DNA from: an uncultured Clostridia bacterium
GTDB lineage: Bacteria > Bacillota > Clostridia > Tissierellales > Peptoniphilaceae
Length of the DNA: 64,000 nucleotides
Assembly: GCA_947254025.1 (NCBI GenBank)
Contig: CAMYBS010000002.1
Coordinates: 98,411 to 162,410, forward strand
Direction of reading: 5' to 3'
Within the stretch, counting starts at the first letter, position 1. Each line of letters begins with the position of its first letter. The notes under the pieces are model-generated. The model saw only the letters and a list, made by a program, of their open reading frames with translations, was not told the origin of the DNA and did no database searches. Shown here piece by piece: positions 10,671 to 18,838 of this stretch. Position numbers and translations under genes: made by a program.

Positions 10671-12920
10671 CTATGCTTTAATTTCTTCTATGATGTAGGC
10701 TTCCATTTCGTCGCCTTCCTTAACGTCATTGTATCCGTCAAGTCCTAGACCTGCTTCATAGCCTGTAGCAACTTCTTTTGCATCATCTTTGAATCTCTTT
10801 AATGATGAGATGCCGCCGTCATGAATAACAACATCGTCTCTTAGAAGTCTTATGCTTGAGTTTCTTGTTATCTTGCCGTTATCAACATAGATACCAGCAA
10901 TAGTTTGACCTGAAGGAAGTCTAAATGTTGCTCTTACAGTTGCTCTACCTAAGACAGTTTCCTTAGTCTTTGGTTTAAGCATACCTTTAACAGCATTCTT
11001 GATGTCGTCAATTATGTCGTAAATAACTCTATATGTCTTAACTTCGATACTTTCAGAATTAGCTAGATCCATAGCGCCGTTGTTTGGTCTTACGTTGAAG
11101 CCTATGATGATGGCGTTTGATGCGCTAGCAAGCATAACGTCAGACTCACTGATTCCGCCTACACCGCTGTGTATAACGCTTACCTTAACTTCTTCGTTTG
11201 ATAGTTTAGTAAGTGATGAAGCGATGGCTTCGATTGAACCTTTGTTGTCTGCCTTGATTATAACGTTTAAGTCTTTTAGCTCGCCTTCTTTGATTCTGTC
11301 AAATAGGTTGTCTAAAGAAACTTTTTGTGTAGCTGTTATCATTTCTTCTCTAGCTTTTTCTTTTCTCATCTCAGCAATTGCTCTAGCCTTCTTTTCAGAT
11401 TCAACTGCATAGAAAAGTTCGCCTGCTTCAGGCACTTCGCTTAGTCCCATAATCTTAACTGGTGTACTTGGAGTAGCCTTCATTATGCCTTTACCGTTGT
11501 CATCAACCATAAGTCTGATCTTACCGCAAGATGTTCCTGATACAACATAGTCTCCCTTCTTAAGAGTTCCTTTTTGTACAAGTACAGTCGCTGTTGGACC
11601 TTGTCCTTTGTCAAGCTGTGCTTCAATAACAGTACCCATAGCTCTTCTGTTAGGGTTAGCCTTGATATCTTCCATCTCAGCAACTAGTATTATCATCTCT
11701 AGTAGTTCATCTATGTTGATTCTCTTCTTTGCAGATACTTCTACTGTGATAGTTGAGCCGCCCCACTTTTCTGGAAGTAGATCATTATCTGCAAGCTCTT
11801 GGTATATTCTTTCAATATTTGCTTCTGGTCTATCTATCTTGTTAATAGCTACGATGATAGGTACGCCTGCTGCCTTACTGTGCGAGATTGCTTCTTTTGT
11901 TTGTGGCATGATACCGTCATCTGCTGCGACTACTATTACAGATATATCTGTAATTTGTGCTCCTCTAGCTCTCATTTGTGTAAAGGCTTCGTGACCTGGT
12001 GTATCAAGGAAAACGATTTTCTTGCCTTTAACTGTTATACTGTAGGCACCTATCCTTTGTGTGATGCCGCCTGCTTCACCTGCTTGCACCTTGCTTTGTC
12101 TGATAGCATCAAGTAGTGATGTCTTACCATGGTCAACGTGACCCATAACTGTAACTACTGGTGGTCTAGTAACAAGACTATCTTCGCTGTCTTCAAAGTC
12201 AAGTTCAAGTGCTTCCTCTTCACTTTGAGGAACCTCAAGCTCAACTTTTACGCCGAACTCATCCGCCATAAGTGATGCTGTGTCAAAGTCAACGCTTTGA
12301 TTTTGATTAAGCATTAAGCCAAGCATGATAAGCTTTGTGATTAGTTGATTTACTCCAACTCCTAGCTTTTCTGCTAAGTCTTTAACCACTATATTCTCTG
12401 GTATTAATACTACTTCGTCTTTTGGCTTTTTGGCTTCTTGTTCTACCTTTTTATCTTCAGCTTGTTTTTGGTTTTTATTATTGTTATGCTTGTTATTCTT
12501 TTTATTATTCATTGATGCGTTATTATTTTGATTGTTTTGATTGTTTTGATTGTTTTGCTTCTTATTCTTTTTATTATTTTCTCTGTTATTATTTGTATCG
12601 TTCTTCTTTGCGCCTTGATTATTTTTAGCTTCTTGTCCATCAGCTTTCTTAGTCTCAGGCTTTACACTTTTCTTTTTTGCTTGTTTATTGTCTCTTACGT
12701 TCTCAGTATCTTCTTCTTTTTTATGAATTTTTTTCTTTGGCTTTTCTTTAACTTTAATCTTCTCTTCTTCCAAGAAAAGATCTCTTACCAAATTTGCAGT
12801 TTCTTCATCTATACCACTAAGGTGTGTCATTGGTGGTAAATTAAGCTCTTGGAGTTTGTCTAGTAATTCTTTTGTTTCCATATTCAATTCTTTCGCTAAC
12901 TCGTAAACTCTTGTCTTCAT
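10671..12920 (-). CDS. infB: Translation initiation factor IF-2
   Basis: The GTPase that brings initiator fMet-tRNA to the 30S subunit. The N-terminus has the IF2-N motif VYELAKELNMETKELLDKL. Residues about 55-170 are low-complexity and rich in Lys, Asn and Gln, partly encoded by a 9-bp tandem repeat. A second IF2-N-like helix set follows, then the G domain with GHVDHGKTSLLD (around residue 256), DTPGHEAFTQMR and NKID. Domains II to IV complete the 749 residues. It lies 4 bp after ylxR. The ylxQ (L7Ae-like) gene often found here is absent. Confidence 0.98.
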   Translation of the reverse strand: MKTRVYELAKELNMETKELLDKLQELNLPPMTHLSGIDEETANLVRDLFLEEEKIKVKEKPKKKIHKKEEDTENVRDNKQAKKKSVKPETKKADGQEAKNNQGAKKNDTNNNRENNKKNKKQNNQNNQNNQNNNASMNNKKNNKHNNNKNQKQAEDKKVEQEAKKPKDEVVLIPENIVVKDLAEKLGVGVNQLITKLIMLGLMLNQNQSVDFDTASLMADEFGVKVELEVPQSEEEALELDFEDSEDSLVTRPPVVTVMGHVDHGKTSLLDAIRQSKVQAGEAGGITQRIGAYSITVKGKKIVFLDTPGHEAFTQMRARGAQITDISVIVVAADDGIMPQTKEAISHSKAAGVPIIVAINKIDRPEANIERIYQELADNDLLPEKWGGSTITVEVSAKKRINIDELLEMIILVAEMEDIKANPNRRAMGTVIEAQLDKGQGPTATVLVQKGTLKKGDYVVSGTSCGKIRLMVDDNGKGIMKATPSTPVKIMGLSEVPEAGELFYAVESEKKARAIAEMRKEKAREEMITATQKVSLDNLFDRIKEGELKDLNVIIKADNKGSIEAIASSLTKLSNEEVKVSVIHSGVGGISESDVMLASASNAIIIGFNVRPNNGAMDLANSESIEVKTYRVIYDIIDDIKNAVKGMLKPKTKETVLGRATVRATFRLPSGQTIAGIYVDNGKITRNSSIRLLRDDVVIHDGGISSLKRFKDDAKEVATGYEAGLGLDGYNDVKEGDEMEAYIIEEIKA
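12522..12557 (+). repeat. 9-bp tandem repeat inside infB
   Basis: Four consecutive copies of attgttttg (the first reads attattttg) encode the NQN-type repeats of the IF-2 linker on the minus strand. The 9-bp period keeps the reading frame whatever the copy number, so length variation between strains would be tolerated. Confidence 0.85.
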
Positions 12921-12924
12921 ATAA

Positions 12925-13185
12925 TCACTCCTTCTTTACATTTCTAAGCTCCTCTAGGGTTTCATTATCTATATTGCACTTTAAAGACTTCTTAAATAAG
13001 TTCTTCTCTAGTGCAGTTTTAATACATTCTTCATTCATGCATACATATGTTCCGCGTCCTTGCATCTTTTGATCCTTGTCAATAAAAACGCCTTCATCTG
13101 TTTTTGCAAGTCTTATCATCTCATACTTGTTGTGAAATGATCTACACGCAACGCATTTTCTCTCAAAAGTATTATGCTTCGTCAT
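12925..13185 (-). CDS. ylxR: YlxR family RNA-binding protein
   Basis: A small nucleic-acid-binding protein of the nusA-infB operon; family members in Firmicutes have been linked to RNase P modulation. It has the paired motifs CVACR near residue 11 and QGRGTYVC near residue 43. The length of 86 residues is typical. It overlaps the end of nusA by 14 nt. Confidence 0.93.
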   Translation of the reverse strand: MTKHNTFERKCVACRSFHNKYEMIRLAKTDEGVFIDKDQKMQGRGTYVCMNEECIKTALEKNLFKKSLKCNIDNETLEELRNVKKE

Positions 13186-14302
13186 CTTTGAATAAATCTA
13201 TTAAAGAATCATTTAATATCTCTTGATTGTCGCTGTCGTAGTATGGCTCGCTCATTGGGCCAGTGAAGCTGTCTGGATCTTCTGGATGTATGTCTATCTT
13301 CCAAGTTGTTAGTCTAGCAGCAAGTCTAACATTTTGTCCTTGCTTACCTATAGCCAAGCTGATTTGTGAGTTTGGTACTATGGCGATAGCTGACTTCTCT
13401 TCTTCGTTAATTTCGCAGCTAACAACATCTGCTGGTGATAGTGCGTTCTTAATAAATATCTCTGGGTTCTCATCGTAGATTATTATATCTATCTTCTCTC
13501 CGTTAAGCTCTTCAACTATAGAGTTTACTCTTTGGCCCTTTTGTCCAACGCAAGCTCCTAGTGGATCAACGCTCTCATCATTTGTGTAGACAGCAATCTT
13601 TGATCTTGAGCCTGCTTCTCTGGATATTGAGTAGATACCTATAAGTCCTTCTGTTATCTCAGGAACTTCAAGCTCGAAAAGTCTTCTAACAAGTAAGGCT
13701 TTTGATCTAGATAGAACTATTTGTGGTCCCTTGCTTGTCTTTCTAATTTCAGATATAACAAGCTTTAGTCTGTCTCCCATCTTGTATACTTCGTTTGGAA
13801 TTTGCTCTGTAGGAGGGATTATACCTTCTACCTTGCCCATATCTATGAAGATATTTTTGTTTGATATTCTTTGTATTTGTCCAGTAATAATTTCGCCTTT
13901 TCTCACTATGAATTCGTCATGAATCTTTTCTCTCTCAGCATCTTTAATTTTTTGTATAACAACTTGTTTAGCTGTTTGAGCAGCAATTCTTCCGTATTCC
14001 TTTGGAGCTTCTTCAAAATTTACAGTGTCTCCCACCTTGTACTTTGAACTAATCTTCTTTGCATCTTCAAGCGATATTTCGTTAACATCGTCTTCCACTT
14101 CATCAACTACAGTCTTTTGTGAATAAAGTTTAATATCTCCAGTCTCTCTATTGATGTCAACTAAAACATTTTGTTCAGTTTGAAAATTCTTTCTAAAACT
14201 AGAAACTAGTGCAGTCTCTAGTGCATCAAAAATAACTTCTTTAGATATACCTTTACTTTTTTCTAATTCATCTAAAGCGTCTATAAACTCTTTGTTCATC
14301 AT
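13172..14302 (-). CDS. nusA: Transcription termination/antitermination factor NusA
   Basis: Binds RNA polymerase and nascent RNA to control pausing, termination and antitermination. The N-terminal polymerase-binding domain (about 1-125) precedes an S1 domain (about 130-200) and two KH domains, with DPLGACVGQKGQRV and IAIGKQGQNVRLAARLTGW-like sequence near 240-340. The length of 376 residues without C-terminal acidic repeats is the usual Gram-positive form. There are two ATG codons in a row at the start, after AGGGGG. Genes upstream and downstream are rimP and ylxR. Confidence 0.97.
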   Translation of the reverse strand: MMNKEFIDALDELEKSKGISKEVIFDALETALVSSFRKNFQTEQNVLVDINRETGDIKLYSQKTVVDEVEDDVNEISLEDAKKISSKYKVGDTVNFEEAPKEYGRIAAQTAKQVVIQKIKDAEREKIHDEFIVRKGEIITGQIQRISNKNIFIDMGKVEGIIPPTEQIPNEVYKMGDRLKLVISEIRKTSKGPQIVLSRSKALLVRRLFELEVPEITEGLIGIYSISREAGSRSKIAVYTNDESVDPLGACVGQKGQRVNSIVEELNGEKIDIIIYDENPEIFIKNALSPADVVSCEINEEEKSAIAIVPNSQISLAIGKQGQNVRLAARLTTWKIDIHPEDPDSFTGPMSEPYYDSDNQEILNDSLIDLFKDDEA

Positions 14303-14308
14303 AACCCC

Positions 14309-14758
14309 CTAAAATTCTATCGCCTGTGTAAGCATCTTTACATCAGACCTCTTTATACTAATAAGTTTTCCATCACAATCAAGTGTGAATGTCTCTAAAT
14401 CATACTTCTTTAGCACTCCTGTATGCTTTTCTTTGTTCTTAAGTTTTGCATCGAGTTTCATGTCCATATTCCTTCTAAAGTCATCATCTGTTTTGATGGG
14501 TCTATCAAGTCCAGGAGACGACACTTCTAAGTAATACTTATCTTTTAATTCGCTTACAGCATCAAATATTGGATTTAATCTCTCAGTTACGCTTTGAAGT
14601 AGGTCTATGTCAAGGCCGTCCTTCTTGTATACGTACACAGATACCGTCATCCCGTCCTTATGTCTTAGTATCTCAAGGTCGACAAGCTCTGCGTTCATAT
14701 CTTTAAGCACTCCATCTATCTTAAGCTTAAGCTTCTCAATTAAACTTTTATAATTCAT
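14309..14758 (-). CDS. rimP: Ribosome maturation factor RimP
   Basis: Assists 30S subunit assembly. The 149-residue protein from ATG 14758 (MNYKSLIEKLK) has the family's LVDLEI near the start and the EVSSPGLDRPIK signature near residue 85. ATG 14758 is preferred over an upstream in-frame start at 14854 because it follows a good ribosome binding site (GGGGTGAG) and because 14854 lies inside the promoter. It heads the rimP-nusA-ylxR-infB-rbfA-nrnA-truB-ribF operon. Confidence 0.93.
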   Translation of the reverse strand: MNYKSLIEKLKLKIDGVLKDMNAELVDLEILRHKDGMTVSVYVYKKDGLDIDLLQSVTERLNPIFDAVSELKDKYYLEVSSPGLDRPIKTDDDFRRNMDMKLDAKLKNKEKHTGVLKKYDLETFTLDCDGKLISIKRSDVKMLTQAIEF

Positions 14759-14782
14759 ATATCTCACCCCTCTTATAAAATA

Positions 14783-14802
14783 AAGAGTGGCGAGCCACTC
14801 TT
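14783..14802 (-). terminator. Terminator-like hairpin in the rimP-nusA leader
   Basis: On the minus strand AAGAGTGG pairs perfectly with CCACTCTT around a CTCG tetraloop, followed by TATTTTAT. It lies between the promoter and the rimP start, within the 5' untranslated region. It could act as an attenuator through which NusA regulates its own operon; that role is inferred. Confidence 0.65.
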
Positions 14803-14825
14803 CAATGCAAAATATTACCTTATTT

Positions 14826-14854
14826 ATTATATCATATAAGAAGACTATTTTCAA
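14826..14854 (-). promoter_or_regulatory. SigA-type promoter of the rimP-nusA-infB operon
   Basis: TTGAAA (14849-14854), 17-bp spacer, TATAAT (14826-14831) on the minus strand, about 70 bp before the rimP start. A small inverted repeat (AAGACT/AGTCTT, 14841-14859) overlaps the -35 region and could be the remains of the rho gene terminator. Confidence 0.85.
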
Positions 14855-14867
14855 GTCTTTTATAAAA

Positions 14868-16277
14868 TTATTCGCTCTTAATAAGTGCTTTGTCTAAACT
14901 GTCAACAAGTTCCTTATTAGACGAAGTGTTAGTCATAAACTTACGCAAGAACTCAACAGCATATTCATTGCCATTGTTCTTCATCATAGCTCTAAACTTC
15001 CTTTGTATGTTTAGAGTCTTTTCATCAAGTAAGAGTTCGTCCTTCCTAGTGCCCGAGTTTAATATGTCGATGGCTGGGAAGAGTCTCATGTTCGATAAGT
15101 CTCTATCAAGGTAGAGCTCCATGTTGCCAGTACCTTTGAACTCTTCGTATATAACTTGATCCATCCTTGAGCCTGTATCGATAAGTGCAGTCGCAAGTAT
15201 GGTTAAGCTGCCAGCGTCTTTAAAGTTTCTCGCAGCTCCGAAGAATTTCTTTGGTCCAAACAAAGCTCCTGGATCCAAGCCGCCCGATAGCGACCTGCCA
15301 GTCGGTGCTATAGTCATGTTGTATGCTCTTGCAAGTCTTGTGATACTATCAAGAAGTATGACAACATCCCTTTTGTGTTCAACTAACCTCTTGGCTCTTT
15401 CAAGCGTCATTTGTGAAACCTTGATATGGTTCTCAAGGTCATCATCAAAAGTTGAGTATATGATATCGCCATTGATAGATTTCTTTAGGTCTGTAACTTC
15501 TTCAGGTCTTTCATCTATAAGCAGAACTATAAGCTTAATCTCTGGATGATTTATGTTGATGGCATTAGCTATCTTCTTGATAAGTGTAGTCTTACCTGCC
15601 TTTGGAGGAGCAACGATAAGGCCTCTTTGCCCCTTGCCTATAGGTGAGATTAGATCTATAAACCTTGTCGATAATTCGTCCTTAGTAGTCTCTAGCTTAA
15701 TAAGCTTATCTGGATATTCAGGGACTAGCTCATCAAAGTCTGCTCTTTTAAAGCATACATCTAAGCTGTCACCATTGACCTTGTTGATGTAGACTATGGC
15801 GTTTCTTGTGTTCTCCTCGTTTGCTTCGTCTCTCTTTCTGACTACTCCTGTAATCTCGTCGCCTTGTCTAAGATGAAACTTCTTTATATATGTTGGCGAG
15901 ACGTAGTAATCATGCTCGCTTTGCGAATAATTTTCGCGTCTTAAGAAGCCAAAGCCATCAGGCAGTATCTCCAAGATGCCATTAGCAGGAACAGTCTCTA
16001 TGCCGTCTATGGTATTAGGTGCTGATTTTATGTTCTTTTCGTCCTTTTTATCTTTGCTTGCTTTTTTACTTGATGCGCTCTTGGCCTTTTTAAGAAAATC
16101 ATCTAAGTCCTTACACGACTGAAAAGCATCCTCATCTTGATTAGTGCGGATGCTCTTTAGTATATATTCAATAAGCTCAAGCTTTTTAAGTTTAGTAAAG
16201 TTTTTAAGTCCGTATCTCTTTGCAAAATCTTGCAGCTCTACTAATTTATAATCATCTAAGTGATTATCTACAATCAT
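14868..16277 (-). CDS. rho: Transcription termination factor Rho
   Basis: A hexameric RNA helicase that ends transcription at Rho-dependent sites. The N-terminal helical domain (about 1-45) is followed by a Lys/Asp-rich linker (about 60-95) and a cold-shock-like RNA-binding domain with [14 protein letters not shown]. The ATPase domain has Walker [12 protein letters not shown] near 225, [13 protein letters not shown], and the family block [20 protein letters not shown]. The length is 469 residues. Its start overlaps the glpX stop, as in the conserved glpX-rho pair of Firmicutes. Confidence 0.97.
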   Translation of the reverse strand: MIVDNHLDDYKLVELQDFAKRYGLKNFTKLKKLELIEYILKSIRTNQDEDAFQSCKDLDDFLKKAKSASSKKASKDKKDEKNIKSAPNTIDGIETVPANGILEILPDGFGFLRRENYSQSEHDYYVSPTYIKKFHLRQGDEITGVVRKRDEANEENTRNAIVYINKVNGDSLDVCFKRADFDELVPEYPDKLIKLETTKDELSTRFIDLISPIGKGQRGLIVAPPKAGKTTLIKKIANAININHPEIKLIVLLIDERPEEVTDLKKSINGDIIYSTFDDDLENHIKVSQMTLERAKRLVEHKRDVVILLDSITRLARAYNMTIAPTGRSLSGGLDPGALFGPKKFFGAARNFKDAGSLTILATALIDTGSRMDQVIYEEFKGTGNMELYLDRDLSNMRLFPAIDILNSGTRKDELLLDEKTLNIQRKFRAMMKNNGNEYAVEFLRKFMTNTSSNKELVDSLDKALIKSE

Positions 16278-17242
16278 TTAGCGTACTCCGGTTTTTTATC
16301 TAGAATATGAGTTGCTTTGATGAATCTTATAGTGCCTGTCTCAGCTCTTAGTACTAGTGTTTCTGTTTCACATACATTCTTCTTGATAAATTTAACTCCG
16401 TCAAGAAGTTCGCCGTGTGATACACCAGTTGCTGAGAAAGCAATTTCATCTCCTTTAACAAGGTCGTCAAGGTGAAGCACTTTGTCAGGGTTGATGCCCA
16501 TCTTAATGCATCTTTCTCTTTCCTTTTCGTCCTTTGGAAGAAGCTTGCCTTGCATTTCTCCTCCCATGCACTTAAGTGCTGCAGCAGCTAGAACACCTTC
16601 AGGTGCACCGCCACTACCAAGTAACATGTCAACGTTAGTATCTTCGAAGCAAGTTTGTATAGCTGCGATAACGTCGCCATCGTTTATAAATTTTATTCTA
16701 GCGCCATTTGCTCTAAGCTCTTTAACAATAGCATCGTGTCTTGGTCTATTTAACATAACAACAGTAGTTTCCGATACTTCTTTGTTAAGTGCCTTTGCAA
16801 CTGCTTTTAGGTTTTCTGTAACAGACTTTTCGATGTCAACAACACCCTTTGCCTTTGGTCCAACAGCAATTTTATCCATATACATATCAGGAGCGTGTAA
16901 TAAGCAGCCTGCTGGTGCAACAGCAACTACTGATATAGCGTTTGGCATACCATTGGCGATGGAGTTTGTTCCATCAAGTGGGTCAACTGCGATATCAACC
17001 TTAAGGGCTCCGTCCTTGCGATCACCAATCTTTTCGCCTATATATAGCATAGGTGCTTCGTCAATCTCGCCCTCGCCTATAACTACAGTACCGTCTATGT
17101 CAACAGTATCAAACATCCTTCTCATTGCTTCAACTGCAGCTCCGTCAGCAGCGTTCTTTTCGCCTCTACCTAACCAAGGGGCTGAGCTTAATGCAGCTGC
17201 TTCAGTGACTCTTGCTAAGTTCATTACTAAATTTCTATCCAT
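16274..17242 (-). CDS. glpX: Class II fructose-1,6-bisphosphatase GlpX
   Basis: Dephosphorylates fructose-1,6-bisphosphate for gluconeogenesis. The sequence matches GlpX from the start: [36 protein letters not shown] with metal-binding acids near residue 57, [16 protein letters not shown] near residue 88, and [15 protein letters not shown] near residue 208. The length of 322 residues is normal. It is 10 bp after the transaldolase gene, a pairing that fits sugar-phosphate metabolism. Confidence 0.97.
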   Translation of the reverse strand: MDRNLVMNLARVTEAAALSSAPWLGRGEKNAADGAAVEAMRRMFDTVDIDGTVVIGEGEIDEAPMLYIGEKIGDRKDGALKVDIAVDPLDGTNSIANGMPNAISVVAVAPAGCLLHAPDMYMDKIAVGPKAKGVVDIEKSVTENLKAVAKALNKEVSETTVVMLNRPRHDAIVKELRANGARIKFINDGDVIAAIQTCFEDTNVDMLLGSGGAPEGVLAAAALKCMGGEMQGKLLPKDEKERERCIKMGINPDKVLHLDDLVKGDEIAFSATGVSHGELLDGVKFIKKNVCETETLVLRAETGTIRFIKATHILDKKPEYAK

Positions 17243-17252
17243 TGTATCTCTC

Positions 17253-17894
17253 CTACTTTACACTTTCCCAATCCTTCAAGAATTTTTCTATACCACTGTC
17301 AGTTAGTGGGTGATGAAGCATTTGCTTGAATACCTTGTATGGAATAGTTGCGATGTCGCATCCAAGTCTTGCGCATTCAACAACATGCATTGGATGTCTT
17401 ATAGACGCAGCTATGACTTCTGTGTCATAATCGTAGTTTCCAAAGATATCCATGATTTCTTCGATTAAATTAAGTCCATCTGTAGAGATGTCATCAAGTC
17501 TACCTAAGAATGGGCTTACATAACTTGCTCCTGCCTTTGCAGCAAGAAGTGCTTGTGTTGATGTAAAGACAAGTGTTACATTTGTTCTAATGCCCATAGC
17601 GTGCAATTCTTTAACTGCGATAAGTCCTTCTTCAGTCATTGGCACCTTTATAATGATGTTTTTGTGAATCTTAGCAAGCTCTTTTGCTTCTAGGACCATC
17701 TCGTCATGCTTAAGTGAAACAACTTCTGCAGATATAGGTCCATCTACAATACCTGTTATCTCAGTAACAACTTCTTTGAAGTCTCTCTTTTCTTTAGCGA
17801 TAAGGCTTGGGTTTGTAGTAACTCCGTCTACTACTCCCCACTTAGCAATCTCTTTAATTTCATCAACATTAGCTGTATCAATAAATAATTTCAT
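17253..17894 (-). CDS. Transaldolase / fructose-6-phosphate aldolase-like protein
   Basis: A small (213-residue) transaldolase of the MipB/TalC class. [15 protein letters not shown] at the start, DGVTTNPSL at about 24, the Schiff-base Lys in IIIKVPMT at about 83, and the FLGRLDDIS block all fit. It transfers a dihydroxyacetone unit between sugar phosphates; whether it is a transaldolase or a fructose-6-phosphate aldolase cannot be told here. It lies directly upstream of glpX, similar to the fsa/glpX/rho neighbourhood of bacilli. Confidence 0.93.
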   Translation of the reverse strand: MKLFIDTANVDEIKEIAKWGVVDGVTTNPSLIAKEKRDFKEVVTEITGIVDGPISAEVVSLKHDEMVLEAKELAKIHKNIIIKVPMTEEGLIAVKELHAMGIRTNVTLVFTSTQALLAAKAGASYVSPFLGRLDDISTDGLNLIEEIMDIFGNYDYDTEVIAASIRHPMHVVECARLGCDIATIPYKVFKQMLHHPLTDSGIEKFLKDWESVK

Positions 17895-17902
17895 AGTTCC
17901 TC

Positions 17903-18706
17903 CTATAGCTTAATCTTTGCTATCAATCTGTAGCCGTCAACTAATTCACCATCGTCAATTAGTTCCCACATGTTCTTATCATTTCTCATTAGTAGCATAC
18001 TTCTTAAGTAGTACATCATGATGCCTGCATCAACATAAGATGGCTTGCCATCGTTATCTTCAATGTATAATTCAACATAACTTCCCTTGATTACGAATCT
18101 CCAAGGTTGGCGGTTTGATGTTGATGGTGCAAATCTTGCATAGTAAAATACTTCGTCTAAGCCTAAGTTCTCAAGCATCTCTATGCTCATATGGTTTTTG
18201 AAGCTGCCGTCAAATACAATCTCTTCAACAGCTTTTCTTTCAGAATATTGGTCTAGGTCAAATGGGTTTGATGGTTTTTCATAACCGATTGCTAAAACAA
18301 AGTCTAAGTTGTTTGCGTACATATCGAAAACTTCTCTTTTCTTGTCTTCAGATGCGCCAAATAGTCCAACCCAGCATGTCGCGATGTCTAAGCTATGTAG
18401 CTTTGTAATAAGACTTTCAGTGTAGTAGCTTTGAAGCATCATTGATTTACTAGAATCGTCTGTTCTGTTAATCACTATATAGTGTGGCGACTTAATCATA
18501 ACGCCTGAGTAACCAGCAATACCATCTAAAGCTTCATAAACTCTCTTGCCGTCCTTAATTAGATTAAAACTTACAGAGCTTTGTCCATCTTCTTTAGAAA
18601 CTTCGCTGCAAAGTTGTTTTATTTTGATTAAAGTGTCATCGCTTAGATCTTTAAGCTTAAAATCTCTAACTGATTTTCTTGATTTAAGAAAATTATTCAT
18701 TAACAA
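17903..18706 (-). CDS. Nitroreductase family protein (two-domain TM1586 type)
   Basis: A flavin oxidoreductase-like protein of 267 residues. RKSVRDF near the start is the usual FMN-binding beginning of nitroreductases, and [14 protein letters not shown] near residue 195 repeats the same kind of motif. The two half-domains in one chain are characteristic of the TM1586-like family. The substrate is unknown. TTG at 18706 is well spaced from GGGGGAG; ATG at 18700 is the alternative. It is the first gene of the operon leading to transaldolase, glpX and rho. Confidence 0.8.
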   Translation of the reverse strand: MLMNNFLKSRKSVRDFKLKDLSDDTLIKIKQLCSEVSKEDGQSSVSFNLIKDGKRVYEALDGIAGYSGVMIKSPHYIVINRTDDSSKSMMLQSYYTESLITKLHSLDIATCWVGLFGASEDKKREVFDMYANNLDFVLAIGYEKPSNPFDLDQYSERKAVEEIVFDGSFKNHMSIEMLENLGLDEVFYYARFAPSTSNRQPWRFVIKGSYVELYIEDNDGKPSYVDAGIMMYYLRSMLLMRNDKNMWELIDDGELVDGYRLIAKIKL

Positions 18707-18762
18707 AATGTATCTCCCCCTTAAAAAATAATATGTAAAATAAAAATTTGAACTACGCCTAT

Positions 18763-18791
18763 ATTATACCACAAGTGTAAGTACTTAGCAA
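18763..18791 (-). promoter_or_regulatory. Promoter of the nitroreductase-transaldolase-glpX-rho operon
   Basis: TTGCTA (18786-18791), 17-bp spacer, TATAAT (18763-18768) on the minus strand, with an extended TGG before the -10. It is divergent from the helicase promoter. Confidence 0.75.
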
Positions 18792-18794
18792 ACC

Positions 18795-18823
18795 TTTATT
18801 TTTCTCAAGTTTTGTTATATAAT
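18795..18823 (+). promoter_or_regulatory. Probable helicase promoter
   Basis: A perfect TATAAT lies at 18818-18823, 15 bp before the helicase start. The best -35 at 17-bp spacing is a poor TTTATT, so only the -10 is convincing. The leader would be very short. Confidence 0.45.
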
Positions 18824-18838
18824 AGCTATGGTGATTAA

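Noticed and set aside
14841..14859. Small hairpin after rho as its terminator
   Set aside because: The 6-bp stem has no U-tract on the minus strand and overlaps the -35 of the rimP promoter; rho may simply read through into rimP.
16482..17306. A 274-codon plus-strand open frame
   Set aside because: It lies wholly opposite glpX and the end of the transaldolase gene, whose sequences are clearly conserved; the opposite frame is a by-product of their codon use.
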